From contig DAOSIS010000034.1 of NCBI GenBank assembly GCA_035366835.1, positions 1-33,331 of the forward strand: a stretch of 33,331 bases of DNA, in the 5' to 3' direction. Under the pieces are notes generated by a model, which ran no database searches, was not told the DNA's origin, and worked only from the letters and a program-made list of their open reading frames with translations. How positions within the stretch are numbered: position 1 is the stretch's first letter; every line of letters begins with the position of its first letter. The DNA is from UBA6109 sp035366835 (GTDB taxonomy: Bacteria; Desulfobacterota; Syntrophia; Syntrophales; UBA6109). Position numbers and translations under genes: made by a program. Below are positions 1 to 6,622 of this stretch, one piece after another.

Positions 1-145
1 TCTCCCCGTTCAACCTCCCGTAAGTCTCGTACGCCAGCGTGACCGGCGAGAGCACCCGCCCGGACTCCAGCGACAGCCCGGCGGAGTCCCCGCCGAACAG
101 GAAATATTTCGTTTCAACGATTCCGATGCTGTCTGTCTTTTCCAT
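1..145 (-). CDS. metX: Homoserine O-acetyltransferase MetX, N-terminal part (cut by window edge)
   Basis: The minus strand reads from an ATG at 145 to the window edge without a stop and gives 48 residues. They include the block LAYETYGRLN, which is characteristic of the N-terminal strand of MetX-type homoserine/serine acetyltransferases (alpha/beta-hydrolase fold). MetX makes O-acetylhomoserine from homoserine and acetyl-CoA, the substrate used by the metB- and metY-type enzymes further right. The start lies 33 bases after the Rrf2-A stop on the same strand, so the two are probably cotranscribed. The catalytic Ser-Asp-His residues lie outside the window. A serine acetyltransferase activity within the same family cannot be excluded from this fragment. 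Confidence 0.87.
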   Translation of the reverse strand, partial: MEKTDSIGIVETKYFLFGGDSAGLSLESGRVLSPVTLAYETYGRLNGE

Positions 146-178
146 GGTTTGTACCTATCACGCGGGAAATGCTTGCCC

Positions 179-616
179 TCATATGTTGTTCATGACATTC
201 TCTTCCGTCTTCCGGCGGTGCGCCTCGACCATCTGCTCGAGGTTGATGGATTCCAGCGTCTCGAAAATCTTCCCCTCCAGCAGGGCCCAGACATCGCGGC
301 TGGCGCAGCGGTAGACCCGCGGGCAGGAAGCGGGATTCTTGAGGCAGTCCACGAGACACTTTCCTTCAAAGACCTCGATGATCTGGCGCAGGGTGATCTG
401 CGCAGGCGGCCTTGACAGCGTATAGCCGCCCTTTGCGCCGCGGGTAGAATTCACGAGATCGGCACTCCTGAGAGACAGGATGATCAGGCTCAGGTACTTT
501 TCTGATATATCCTCTTCCTGCGCGATTTCACGCAGAAAGACCGATCCGTGGCCGTAATGGCGGGCGAGGGAAATCATCAATCTTGCTCCGTAGATGGCTC
601 TCGTCGATAGCTTCAT
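179..616 (-). CDS. Rrf2-family transcriptional regulator (Rrf2-A), four-cysteine type
   Basis: This 145-residue protein has the Rrf2 winged-helix N-terminus (MKLSTRAIYGARLM), the recognition-helix region EDISEKYLS, and the wing motif TRGAKGGYTLSRPP. Four cysteines at about residues 87-106 have spacing C-x3-C-x6-C-x5-C. That is a candidate Fe-S or thiol sensor site like the one in IscR-type members, and unlike cysteine-free CymR. It is followed by metX, and its promoter carries the operator shared with cysE, Rrf2-B and metY, so autoregulation and control of sulfur assimilation are likely. Rrf2-B in this window is clearly related over its whole length and keeps the same cysteine spacing. No convincing Shine-Dalgarno sequence is visible before the ATG. 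Family assignment is firm; the sensed signal is inferred. Confidence 0.92.
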   Translation of the reverse strand: MKLSTRAIYGARLMISLARHYGHGSVFLREIAQEEDISEKYLSLIILSLRSADLVNSTRGAKGGYTLSRPPAQITLRQIIEVFEGKCLVDCLKNPASCPRVYRCASRDVWALLEGKIFETLESINLEQMVEAHRRKTEENVMNNI

Positions 617-627
617 GACACAGATCT

Positions 628-685
628 ATTGTCTATTATTTCTATCGTTTTTATAGTAATTATGACTGAGTGAAAATAATGTCAA
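628..685 (-). promoter_or_regulatory. Promoter and operator of Rrf2-A/metX
   Basis: On the minus strand a TTGACA -35 box (685-680) is followed after 17 bases by TAATTA (662-657). Downstream lies the operator ATAGAAATAATAGACAAT (645-628), matching 15 of 18 bases of the sites before cysE and metY. The distance from the -35 box is three bases longer than in the other three promoters. Confidence 0.6.
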
Positions 686-714
686 GATATTTTTCAATCA
701 GGGAATCTGAAATA

Positions 715-939
715 CTATTCGAATCAGCGCGCATCATCCGGATGGTGGAAGAGGCGCAATCGCGGCGGGCGGCCTCGGAACAATGGGTGGAGACATTTGC
801 CGCTATCCGCAAGGCCGAACAGATCGGCAGAACGGTCGTCCCGGCGGAAAACTACCGCGAACTCAAGGGGCGGGGCGCCCAGGGATTGATCGGCGGCCGG
901 ACCTTCTGGATCGGCTCCCATCGCTTTTGGTCATCATGA
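715..939 (+). pseudogene. Remnant of a heavy-metal P-type ATPase (CadA/ZntA/CopA family)
   Basis: An open frame joins two pieces that are far apart in heavy-metal P1B ATPases. The first, around ARIIRMVEEAQSRRAASEQW, matches the segment after the actuator domain. It runs straight into the second, ENYRELKGRGAQGLIGGR followed by WIGSHR, which belongs to the nucleotide-binding domain. The transmembrane helices, the CPC motif, the DKTGT phosphorylation site and everything after the N-domain loop are missing, and the frame ends at a TGA at 937. This is best read as an internally deleted, dead gene. The 5' end overlaps the Rrf2-A promoter on the other strand. The match is by motif memory, not a database search. 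Confidence 0.6.
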
Positions 940-1073
940 ACGCCCTGCGTCTCCTCGACGGGGGCAAAGCCGGTGAAATGTCCTCAGGGGACGGGTTCCG
1001 AAATAGCGCGGAGGGATATCAGAATAGCTGATATACGGGCAATCCCGATACGGAAAATCTGATACGGAAAATC

Positions 1074-1128
1074 TTGACATTTCTTTTTCGATAGATTATC
1101 CATAATCGCCATAGAAATTATAGTGAAT
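1074..1128 (+). promoter_or_regulatory. Promoter and operator of the cysE leader
   Basis: TTGACA (1074-1079), 17 bases, then TATCCA (1097-1102). The operator ATAGAAATTATAGTGAAT lies at 1111-1128, where transcription should begin. The CCAT that leads into it is 35 bases from the first base of the -35 box, the same offset as before Rrf2-B and metY. Binding here would block the initiating polymerase. Confidence 0.65.
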
Positions 1129-1141
1129 AAGGATGGTGCCC

Positions 1142-1180
1142 ATGTGCCTTTGTGCCGGTTCGGGAGGTCCGTTCATGTGA
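1142..1180 (+). CDS. Putative cysteine-containing leader peptide (12 residues)
   Basis: A tiny ORF starts at ATG 1142 with AAGGA (1129-1133) eight bases upstream and reads Met-Cys-Leu-Cys-Ala-Gly-Ser-Gly-Gly-Pro-Phe-Met before TGA. An in-frame upstream ATG at 1133 has no room for a ribosome binding site. The ORF lies just downstream of the predicted transcription start. Its last codons form the 5' arm of a long hairpin, followed by an intrinsic terminator, all ahead of the serine acetyltransferase gene. Cys codons at positions 2 and 4 in a cysteine-biosynthesis leader suggest ribosome-mediated sensing of cysteinyl-tRNA. Translation is not proven. Confidence 0.5.
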   Translation: MCLCAGSGGPFM

Positions 1181-1208
1181 AGTTTCTCGGAGACGCCATG
1201 AACGGATC
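1166..1208 (+). other. Leader hairpin overlapping the leader-peptide stop
   Basis: TCCGTTCATG (1168-1177) is perfectly complementary to CATGAACGGA (1197-1206). The stem extends to about 12 pairs with one G-U pair and has a loop of about 19 bases. The TGA of the leader ORF sits at the top of the 5' arm, so a ribosome finishing the leader would keep this stem from forming. Confidence 0.7.
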
Positions 1209-1243
1209 AACCCGCTGACTGACAAATGTTGGCGGGTTTTTTT
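1209..1243 (+). terminator. Intrinsic terminator in the cysE leader
   Basis: AACCCGC (1209-1215) pairs with GCGGGTT (1232-1238) and runs into seven T residues (1237-1243). It lies about 145 bases before the serine acetyltransferase start and directly after the leader hairpin, so it could act as an attenuator or end a short independent transcript. Confidence 0.75.
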
Positions 1244-1386
1244 GTGTTCAGGACAAAGGTTATTAAGCGGCATGAAGCAAGGGGTTCCTCGCTAAAGAAA
1301 TCTGCAAGATTCTCAACCACGGGAAATCCAACGGCAGAAGTTTTCTTAAGATCACAAGGACTTTGCAAGGAGGAAATTCAACAATC

Positions 1387-2343
1387 ATGACAAGCGTCGA
1401 CGTGAAAGCGTGCAATCCGTTTCAAACTGAAACCGGTGACGATTTTTCCGGGCTTGTGACAGCGCTTTGTTCCCCGCGCAATGGACTAAGCGCTGGTATC
1501 CGCAAACGATTGAGCGATCAGGCGCTTCCCTCACGGTACATGATCGGTAGAATCATCGAATCGCTTCGCTCGGTTCTCTTTCCGGGGTATTTCGACTTCT
1601 ACGATCTCAAGGAGGAACACCTTCGTTTCCACGTCGGATCCACGTTGGACCATATCCGCCGCGATCTCCAAGAACAAATCAAGCGAGGACTCTGCTTTAT
1701 TTGCGAGGAAGGCCAGGATTGCTTGCCTTACTGCGACCAAAAGGCGCGTGAATTGACGGAGGAGCTTCTGCGACGGCTGCCGACGGTGCAGCGGTTTCTG
1801 GCTTCGGATGTACGCGCCGCCTACGAGGGAGATCCCGCAGCATCCAATCCCGACGAGGTCATCTTCTGCTATCCGGGCATCTTGGCGATAACGAACTACC
1901 GAATCGCCCACGAACTGCATCTTCTCGGAGTGCCGATCATTCCCCGGATGATTACTGAAGCGGCACACAGCGCAACGGGTATCGACATTCACCCGGGGGC
2001 GGCAATCGGCAAGAGTTTCTTCATCGATCACGGGACGGGAGTCGTCATCGGTGAGACCTGCGTGATCGGCAGTGGGGTAAAAATATATCAAGGGGTGACA
2101 CTGGGTGCAAAGAGTTTTCAGCTTGATGATAACGGACACCCAGTCCGGGGGATCGACCGGCATCCGGTAGTCGAGGACAATGTGACCATCTATTCCGGTG
2201 CTACAATACTCGGGAGGGTGACGATCGGTCGTGATTCGGTCATCGGCGGAAACGTCTGGCTCGTCAAAAGCGTACCCCCGGGAAGCCGGATCACTCAGGC
2301 ACAGAATCGGGAGGAGGAATTCGAACGGGGCGCGGGGATCTGA
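1387..2343 (+). CDS. cysE: Serine O-acetyltransferase (long, EpsC/plant-like type)
   Basis: The 318-residue protein makes O-acetylserine from serine and acetyl-CoA, the first committed step of cysteine synthesis. A helical N-terminal half is followed by a left-handed beta-helix of hexapeptide repeats. This includes GIDIHPGAAIG and FFIDHGTGVVIGE, which hold the Asp/His catalytic pair, then IYQGVTLGA. The chain ends in Gly-Ala-Gly-Ile; a C-terminal Ile is the residue by which CysE docks into the cysteine synthase active site. The N-terminal part has several extra cysteines (CFICEEGQDC). ATG 1387 was chosen because AAGGAGG stands 13 bases upstream; an in-frame TTG at 1363 has no better site. The gene has its own regulated promoter and a long leader and stands alone between the Rrf2-A/metX and Rrf2-B/metB/metC units. 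Confidence 0.93.
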   Translation: MTSVDVKACNPFQTETGDDFSGLVTALCSPRNGLSAGIRKRLSDQALPSRYMIGRIIESLRSVLFPGYFDFYDLKEEHLRFHVGSTLDHIRRDLQEQIKRGLCFICEEGQDCLPYCDQKARELTEELLRRLPTVQRFLASDVRAAYEGDPAASNPDEVIFCYPGILAITNYRIAHELHLLGVPIIPRMITEAAHSATGIDIHPGAAIGKSFFIDHGTGVVIGETCVIGSGVKIYQGVTLGAKSFQLDDNGHPVRGIDRHPVVEDNVTIYSGATILGRVTIGRDSVIGGNVWLVKSVPPGSRITQAQNREEEFERGAGI

Positions 2344-2386
2344 CTTGTTCCCAATTGATTCCCCGTTGCAAAAATGATCCCTTTGC

Positions 2387-2441
2387 TTGACAATTGTGCT
2401 ATTCTACAACATCTACTATTCCCATGGGTATTATTGAAAAA
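2387..2441 (+). promoter_or_regulatory. Promoter and operator of Rrf2-B/metB/metC
   Basis: TTGACA (2387-2392) is followed by 17 bases and CATCTA (2410-2415). The operator core from 2411 begins ATCTACTATTCCCAT, identical over 15 bases to the metY promoter, then diverges to GGGTATTATTGAAAAA. The right half is the weakest of the four copies. The CCAT offset from the -35 box is again 35 bases. Confidence 0.62.
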
Positions 2442-2456
2442 TGAAGGGAGGGGGTT

Positions 2457-2903
2457 ATGAAACTGTCAACCAAGGGCCGTTACGGGGTGAGGCTGATGAT
2501 CGACTTGGCAGCTCATTATGGTGAAGGTCCTGTTTTATTGCGTGAGATTGCCGAGAGGCAGGAGATATCCGAAAAATACTTGTCAAATCTGATTAATCCT
2601 CTCAGGGCGACGGGTCTCCTGGAGGCAACTCGCGGTGTCTATGGCGGTTACATACTCGGGAGGCCACCCTCTGAGATCACCATGAAGGAAATTGTTCAAG
2701 TTGTTGAAGGGCCGCTTTGTCTTGTGGACTGCGTCGCGAAGCCGACTTCGTGCAGGCGGACCCTGTCCTGCATTGCCCGTGAGCTATGGGTCGAGGCAGC
2801 GGAGGAGATGGAGAAAGTACTGGAAAAATATACCCTGGCCGACATGGTGAAAAGGCAAAAAGCGAAACAGGATAACATGATCTGCGATAACTATGTGATA
2901 TAA
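2457..2903 (+). CDS. Rrf2-family transcriptional regulator (Rrf2-B), four-cysteine type
   Basis: This is a 148-residue Rrf2 protein with winged helix (MKLSTKGRYGVRLM), helix region QEISEKYLSNLI and wing TRGVYGGYILGRPP. Four cysteines have spacing C-x3-C-x6-C-x5-C, as in Rrf2-A, with a fifth near the C-terminus (ICDN). A strong GGGAGGGGG ribosome binding site precedes the ATG. It is the first gene of a unit that continues into the metB/metC pair, so it is the nearest candidate for a local sulfur regulator. Its own promoter carries the shared operator. Whether Rrf2-A and Rrf2-B read the same site, compete or form heterodimers cannot be told from the sequence. Confidence 0.93.
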   Translation: MKLSTKGRYGVRLMIDLAAHYGEGPVLLREIAERQEISEKYLSNLINPLRATGLLEATRGVYGGYILGRPPSEITMKEIVQVVEGPLCLVDCVAKPTSCRRTLSCIARELWVEAAEEMEKVLEKYTLADMVKRQKAKQDNMICDNYVI

Positions 2904-2912
2904 AATATTATT

Positions 2913-3002
2913 ATGAGTGGAACAGAAAATCCAAACAGATATGAACTGAACGTCCAGCTCGCCCAGATGCTCAAACAACTCCTGGCCGGACGGGGGTGGT
3001 AG
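2913..3002 (+). CDS. Small ORF of 29 residues, possibly a truncated PdxS N-terminus
   Basis: ATG 2913 to TAG 3000-3002 encodes a short peptide containing NPNRYELNVQLAQMLK, then QLLAGRGW. The first part resembles from memory the N-terminus of some PdxS (pyridoxal phosphate synthase) proteins, which continue LAQMLKGGVIMDV. Here the match stops after LAQMLK. It sits between Rrf2-B and metB in the same orientation, 21 bases before the metB start, without a strong ribosome binding site. It may be a leftover gene end or a translated spacer. Low certainty. Confidence 0.3.
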   Translation: MSGTENPNRYELNVQLAQMLKQLLAGRGW

Positions 3003-3023
3003 AAATCAGCAAGGGACAATGCG

Positions 3024-4172
3024 ATGAAGACTTCAACCATGGCAGTGCAGATTGGTGTAAGGAGAGACGCAACGGGCGCGATGTCTTTCCCGATTTATCA
3101 AAATGCCACGTTCAGCCATCCAGCCTTCGGACAGAGCACGGGGTATGATTATTCTCGCAGCGGTAATCCCACCCGAAAAATTCTGGAGGAGGGAATCGCC
3201 CAGTTGGACGGCGGCGTCAGGGGATTCGCGTATTCTTCGGGAATGGCCGCGATCACCAGTTTGTTGCTTCTCTTCAAGCAGGGTGACCACCTTGTGGTGA
3301 CCGAAGATCTATACGGCGGCACGTTTCGGGTCATAGACAAGGTATTTGTCAAACATGGTCTGTCTGCGACGTACGTCGATACATGCGATTCGAATGCGGT
3401 TAACCGGGCGATCAGGGAAAATACGCGTGCCATTTTGTTGGAGGTGCCTACGAATCCGTTGCTCAAGGTGGCGGATGTCCGGAAGATCAGTGGCATCGCC
3501 AGGGGAAGAGGCGTCTTGACCATCGTGGACAACACCTTCATGACCCCCTATCTGATGCGCCCGCTGGATCTGGGCGCTGATGCGGTCGTGTACAGCGCTA
3601 CCAAGTTCATCGCCGGCCACAACGACGTCCTGGCAGGTCTCGTAACGGTGAAAAACGAGGAATTGGGCAACCGGATCTATTTTGTGCAAAATTCTGTCGG
3701 CGCCGTTCTTGGACCGCAAGACTGTTGGCTCGTGATCCGCGGCTTGAAGACCCTGAGCGTCAGGATAGACCGGCAGTTGGAAAATGCCCGGACGATCGCT
3801 GAATGGCTTTCCCGGTGTGCGGCGGTGAAGAAAGTTTATTACCCGGGACTTGAGACGGATCCGGGTCACCGCCTCCTCAAAGGGCAGGCCCGGGGGGGCG
3901 GTGCAATGGTTTCGTTCGAAGTGGCCGATAGGGGTATCGCCGAAGCGGTTCTCAAGAAGGTCAGGCTCATTTCCTTTGCTGAAAGCTTGGGGGGCGTCGA
4001 AACCCTGATAACCTATCCTGCCTTTCAGACCCATTCGGACATGGAGCCGAAGGAGCGGGAGCGCATGGGAATCAATGACAGGCTCCTGCGGTTGTCGGTG
4101 GGAATAGAGGATGCGGGCGATTTGTTGGACGATTTGTGCCAAGCCCTTTACGGAGTGGAGGAAAATCGATGA
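3024..4172 (+). CDS. metB: Gamma-family PLP enzyme, cystathionine gamma-synthase-like
   Basis: The 382-residue protein belongs to the Cys/Met metabolism PLP-dependent family (fold type I). It has YDYSRSGNPTR (41-51, phosphate binding from the partner subunit), SSGMAAI (71-77), the VDNTFMTPY aspartate motif (168-176) and SATKFIAGH with Schiff-base Lys194. The likely reaction is O-acetylhomoserine plus cysteine to cystathionine, since metX is nearby and a second family member follows at once, as in metI-metC pairs of Firmicutes. Family members also act as gamma-lyases or homocysteine synthases, so the reaction is provisional. AAGGGA precedes the ATG. The stop overlaps the next start (ATGA), which implies translational coupling. 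Confidence 0.85.
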   Translation: MKTSTMAVQIGVRRDATGAMSFPIYQNATFSHPAFGQSTGYDYSRSGNPTRKILEEGIAQLDGGVRGFAYSSGMAAITSLLLLFKQGDHLVVTEDLYGGTFRVIDKVFVKHGLSATYVDTCDSNAVNRAIRENTRAILLEVPTNPLLKVADVRKISGIARGRGVLTIVDNTFMTPYLMRPLDLGADAVVYSATKFIAGHNDVLAGLVTVKNEELGNRIYFVQNSVGAVLGPQDCWLVIRGLKTLSVRIDRQLENARTIAEWLSRCAAVKKVYYPGLETDPGHRLLKGQARGGGAMVSFEVADRGIAEAVLKKVRLISFAESLGGVETLITYPAFQTHSDMEPKERERMGINDRLLRLSVGIEDAGDLLDDLCQALYGVEENR

Positions 4173-5302
4173 AGATCGGAACGAAAATCCTGCACACGGG
4201 AAACGAGATCGACCCGACGACCGGTGCCGTCAGCGTCCCTATTTTCAATGCCGCAACGTTTCGGCAGACGAGTGTCGATGCTTGCGGCCCTTATGATTAT
4301 TCCCGGTCCGGAAACCCGACGCGGAACGCCCTGGAAGAAATCATTGCGAACCTCGAAGGAGGCGTGAAAGGGTTCGCCTTTTCTTCCGGTATGGCTGCCA
4401 TTTCCAGTGTATTTCTCCTTTTTTCTCCGGGCGACCACATTGTCGCCTGCGAGGATGTTTACGGAGGCGCTTACCGAGTGCTGAACAAACTCTTCAGCCG
4501 CCTTGGGATTGAGTCCACCTTTGTCGATTTCACCGATATCGGAAAAATCAGGGAAGCCGTCCGTCCGAACACCCGTGCACTGTATCTGGAGACTCCTTCC
4601 AACCCCCTGCTCAAGATCACGGACCTGCGGGCGGTTTCCACGCTGGCCAGGGAAAGGGGTCTGTTGGGCATCATCGACAACACGTTCATGACCCCCTACC
4701 TCCAGCGCCAGATTGGGTATGGGATGGATATCGTCATCCACAGCGCGACGAAATACCTGGGCGGCCACAGCGACCTCGTTGCCGGGTTGGCAGTGGCCGC
4801 CGACGGAAAGATCGCCGGTCAGATCAAGTTCATACAAAATGCCTTCGGGGCGGTCCTGGGACCGCACGACAGCTGGCTTCTGATGCGCGGGATCAAGACC
4901 TTGAAGGCGCGGATGGACATGCACCAGCGGGGTGCGGCCAAATTGGCCGAATGGCTGCAAGGACGCCCGGAAGTGAAAGAGGTTCTCTTCCCCGGTCTAT
5001 CCGGCCATCCGGGGAGAGCGATTCACGAGAGCCAGGCGGACGGTCCTGGGGGGATCGTTTCCTTCCGACTCCAGACGGAGGAGATGACCAAGAAATTTCT
5101 TGGCAGGGTCCGTCTGCCGGTTCTGGGGGTCAGCCTCGGAGGAGTCGAGAGCATTATCTCATACCCCGTGACGATGTCCCACGCCGGCATGCACCCCGAC
5201 CATCGGAAACGCGTGGGGATCACCGAGGACCTCGTCCGGCTCTCCGTAGGGATCGAAGACCCCGATGACCTGATCGAAGATCTGGAGTCGGCCCTGGGAT
5301 AG
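4169..5302 (+). CDS. metC: Gamma-family PLP enzyme, cystathionine beta-lyase-like
   Basis: The 377-residue paralogue of the preceding gene has YDYSRSGNPTR (42-52), SSGMAAI, IDNTFMTPY and HSATKYLGGH with Lys195. Beside a cystathionine synthase it most probably cleaves cystathionine to homocysteine, pyruvate and ammonia, completing transsulfuration toward methionine. A gamma-lyase making cysteine is the main alternative, and sequence inspection cannot separate them. ATG 4169 overlaps the upstream TGA, and the ribosome binding site GGAGTGGAGGA lies inside metB. A longer in-frame reading from 4136 would overlap metB by 37 bases and is less likely. It ends 22 bases before the convergent xdhC pair. 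Confidence 0.83.
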   Translation: MKIGTKILHTGNEIDPTTGAVSVPIFNAATFRQTSVDACGPYDYSRSGNPTRNALEEIIANLEGGVKGFAFSSGMAAISSVFLLFSPGDHIVACEDVYGGAYRVLNKLFSRLGIESTFVDFTDIGKIREAVRPNTRALYLETPSNPLLKITDLRAVSTLARERGLLGIIDNTFMTPYLQRQIGYGMDIVIHSATKYLGGHSDLVAGLAVAADGKIAGQIKFIQNAFGAVLGPHDSWLLMRGIKTLKARMDMHQRGAAKLAEWLQGRPEVKEVLFPGLSGHPGRAIHESQADGPGGIVSFRLQTEEMTKKFLGRVRLPVLGVSLGGVESIISYPVTMSHAGMHPDHRKRVGITEDLVRLSVGIEDPDDLIEDLESALG

Positions 5303-5324
5303 AGGGGGCGGGGCCGGATCTTCT

Positions 5325-5681
5325 CTACGGTGCCGTGTATCCGGTCGGGGGGACAGGGCCCGCCTCTAGCGGCTCTACGAATATCCACATCTTCCCGCCG
5401 CAAACATCACCGCCCTGGGTTCCCAGATCGTCCGTGAGGTCCACTTCGATCAATTCCGGTTTTCCCGTTGCCAGAAGGCATCGGAGTGCCGCACTTCGGA
5501 CGCGATCCTCCCCGCACCCGCCGCCGACGGATCCATGGGTGGTCCCGTCGGCGCACACGATCATCTTGGCGCCTGCCTCACGGGGGGTCGAACCTGCGGT
5601 CCTGATGATCGTCGCGAGACAGACGGTTATGTTTCTTGCCTCGAACTCGGCAAGTTTCCGGAAGATCTCCTCGTTCGTCAT
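5325..5681 (-). CDS. XdhC/CoxI N-terminal-domain protein
   Basis: The 118-residue protein has the N-terminal XdhC/CoxI signature: CLATIIRTAGSTPREAGAKM, then GSVGGGCGEDRV. XdhC proteins bind molybdenum cofactor and help insert or sulfurate it in xanthine dehydrogenase-type hydroxylases. The start at 5681 was chosen because it overlaps the upstream stop by four bases (ATGA) and matches the start of the domain; a reading from 5744 would lie inside the upstream gene. It is the smaller half of a split XdhC pair. No molybdenum hydroxylase gene is in the window, so the client is unknown. The conserved Cys in GGGCGED could bind cofactor or persulfide. Confidence 0.82.
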   Translation of the reverse strand: MTNEEIFRKLAEFEARNITVCLATIIRTAGSTPREAGAKMIVCADGTTHGSVGGGCGEDRVRSAALRCLLATGKPELIEVDLTDDLGTQGGDVCGGKMWIFVEPLEAGPVPPTGYTAP

Positions 5682-6451
5682 TGCCTGTCTCCCGGGACTG
5701 ATCTCAGCGCCCGCGCCTGCTGGGGATTTTTCCTGCGTACGCACACCAATTCGGAGGCGATGGCAAGGGCGATTTCTTCAGGGGACTCGGAGCCGATGGG
5801 AAGCCCGATCGGTGAAAACACCTCTTCGCATCGTTCCTTTGCGATCCCTCTGCCGGCCAATTCTTCCATGACAAAACGGATCCGGCGACGACTGCCGATG
5901 AGGCCGACATAGGCAGTCGCCTTTGGCAGGATTTCCATCAGGCAATCCAAGTCGTGCTCGTGGCCCCGGGTGATCACGACGACGTACGAAGAGGGACCCA
6001 GGGGCATGCTGCGCAGGGCCGGCACAAAATCTTCCGCAATCACCCCGCAGTCGGGAAATCGCGAGGGATGGGCGAAGTCGGAACGGTCGTCCAGCACGGT
6101 CACCGAGAATCCGACCTCGCGGGCAAAACGGGCCAGAGGCATTGCGATGTGGCCCGCACCGCAAATCAGAAGCTTCGCGTCGGGGGAAAGGATATCGAGA
6201 AACGCATAGACCTTGTCCACGACTTCAACGGTGTTCCTTTCCTTCTCGGCCAGTGCCTTTACGGCCAGGTTTCGCAGGATCTCGTCGAAATGGGAGAGCC
6301 CGAACGTTTCTTCCATCCTTCCGTCCGGCCAAACGATCGCCTTTCGGCCGACGGGGATCTGCGGATTGCGGGAGTCGACAATCGTGACAAGGCAGAAGCT
6401 TCTTTGCTGCGACAGATGGGAGAGGACCCTTGATGTCATGTTCATAGGCAT
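5678..6451 (-). CDS. XdhC family protein with C-terminal Rossmann domain
   Basis: The 257-residue protein has a degenerate XdhC N-terminal part (FCLVTIVDSRNPQIPVGRKA) that keeps the strand pattern but lacks the GSVGGGC motif. It then has a typical XdhC C-terminal Rossmann domain: LLICGAGHIAMPLARFA, VTVLDDR, VVITRGHEHD, AYVGLIGSRRR and SPIGLPIGSESPEEIALAIA. With the overlapping short partner it makes a two-chain molybdenum cofactor chaperone. The first ATG (6451) and two further in-frame ATGs within five codons cannot be separated. It is transcribed divergently from the metY promoter. Confidence 0.85.
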   Translation of the reverse strand: MPMNMTSRVLSHLSQQRSFCLVTIVDSRNPQIPVGRKAIVWPDGRMEETFGLSHFDEILRNLAVKALAEKERNTVEVVDKVYAFLDILSPDAKLLICGAGHIAMPLARFAREVGFSVTVLDDRSDFAHPSRFPDCGVIAEDFVPALRSMPLGPSSYVVVITRGHEHDLDCLMEILPKATAYVGLIGSRRRIRFVMEELAGRGIAKERCEEVFSPIGLPIGSESPEEIALAIASELVCVRRKNPQQARALRSVPGDRQ

Positions 6452-6518
6452 TTGCCTGGGAGGAAAATTTCGTAGCTATAATCTAAGGGCAAGAGAGGTT
6501 CGCCGGTGCCCGAAACTA

Positions 6519-6541
6519 TTCAAAAGCAAGCGCCGTGTCAA
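6519..6541 (-). promoter_or_regulatory. Candidate promoter of the xdhC pair
   Basis: On the minus strand TTGACA (6541-6536) is followed after 17 bases by TAGTTT. It is back to back with the metY promoter, whose -35 box begins at 6568. The -10 match is weak. Confidence 0.35.
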
Positions 6542-6567
6542 GAGATTATAAAATCTGAAAATTTCTC

Positions 6568-6622
6568 TTGACAAACCCTCTCCGGTATAATATCTACTAT
6601 TCCCATAGAAATTATAGAGAAT
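6568..6622 (+). promoter_or_regulatory. Promoter and operator of metY-cysK
   Basis: TTGACA (6568-6573), 17 bases, TATCTA (6591-6596), then the operator ATAGAAATTATAGAGAAT (6605-6622). CCAT before it is 35 bases from the -35 box, as in the cysE and Rrf2-B promoters. This is the best copy of the shared operator. An outer imperfect dyad (ATTCCC ... GAGAAT, 6599-6622) is visible. Confidence 0.68.
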
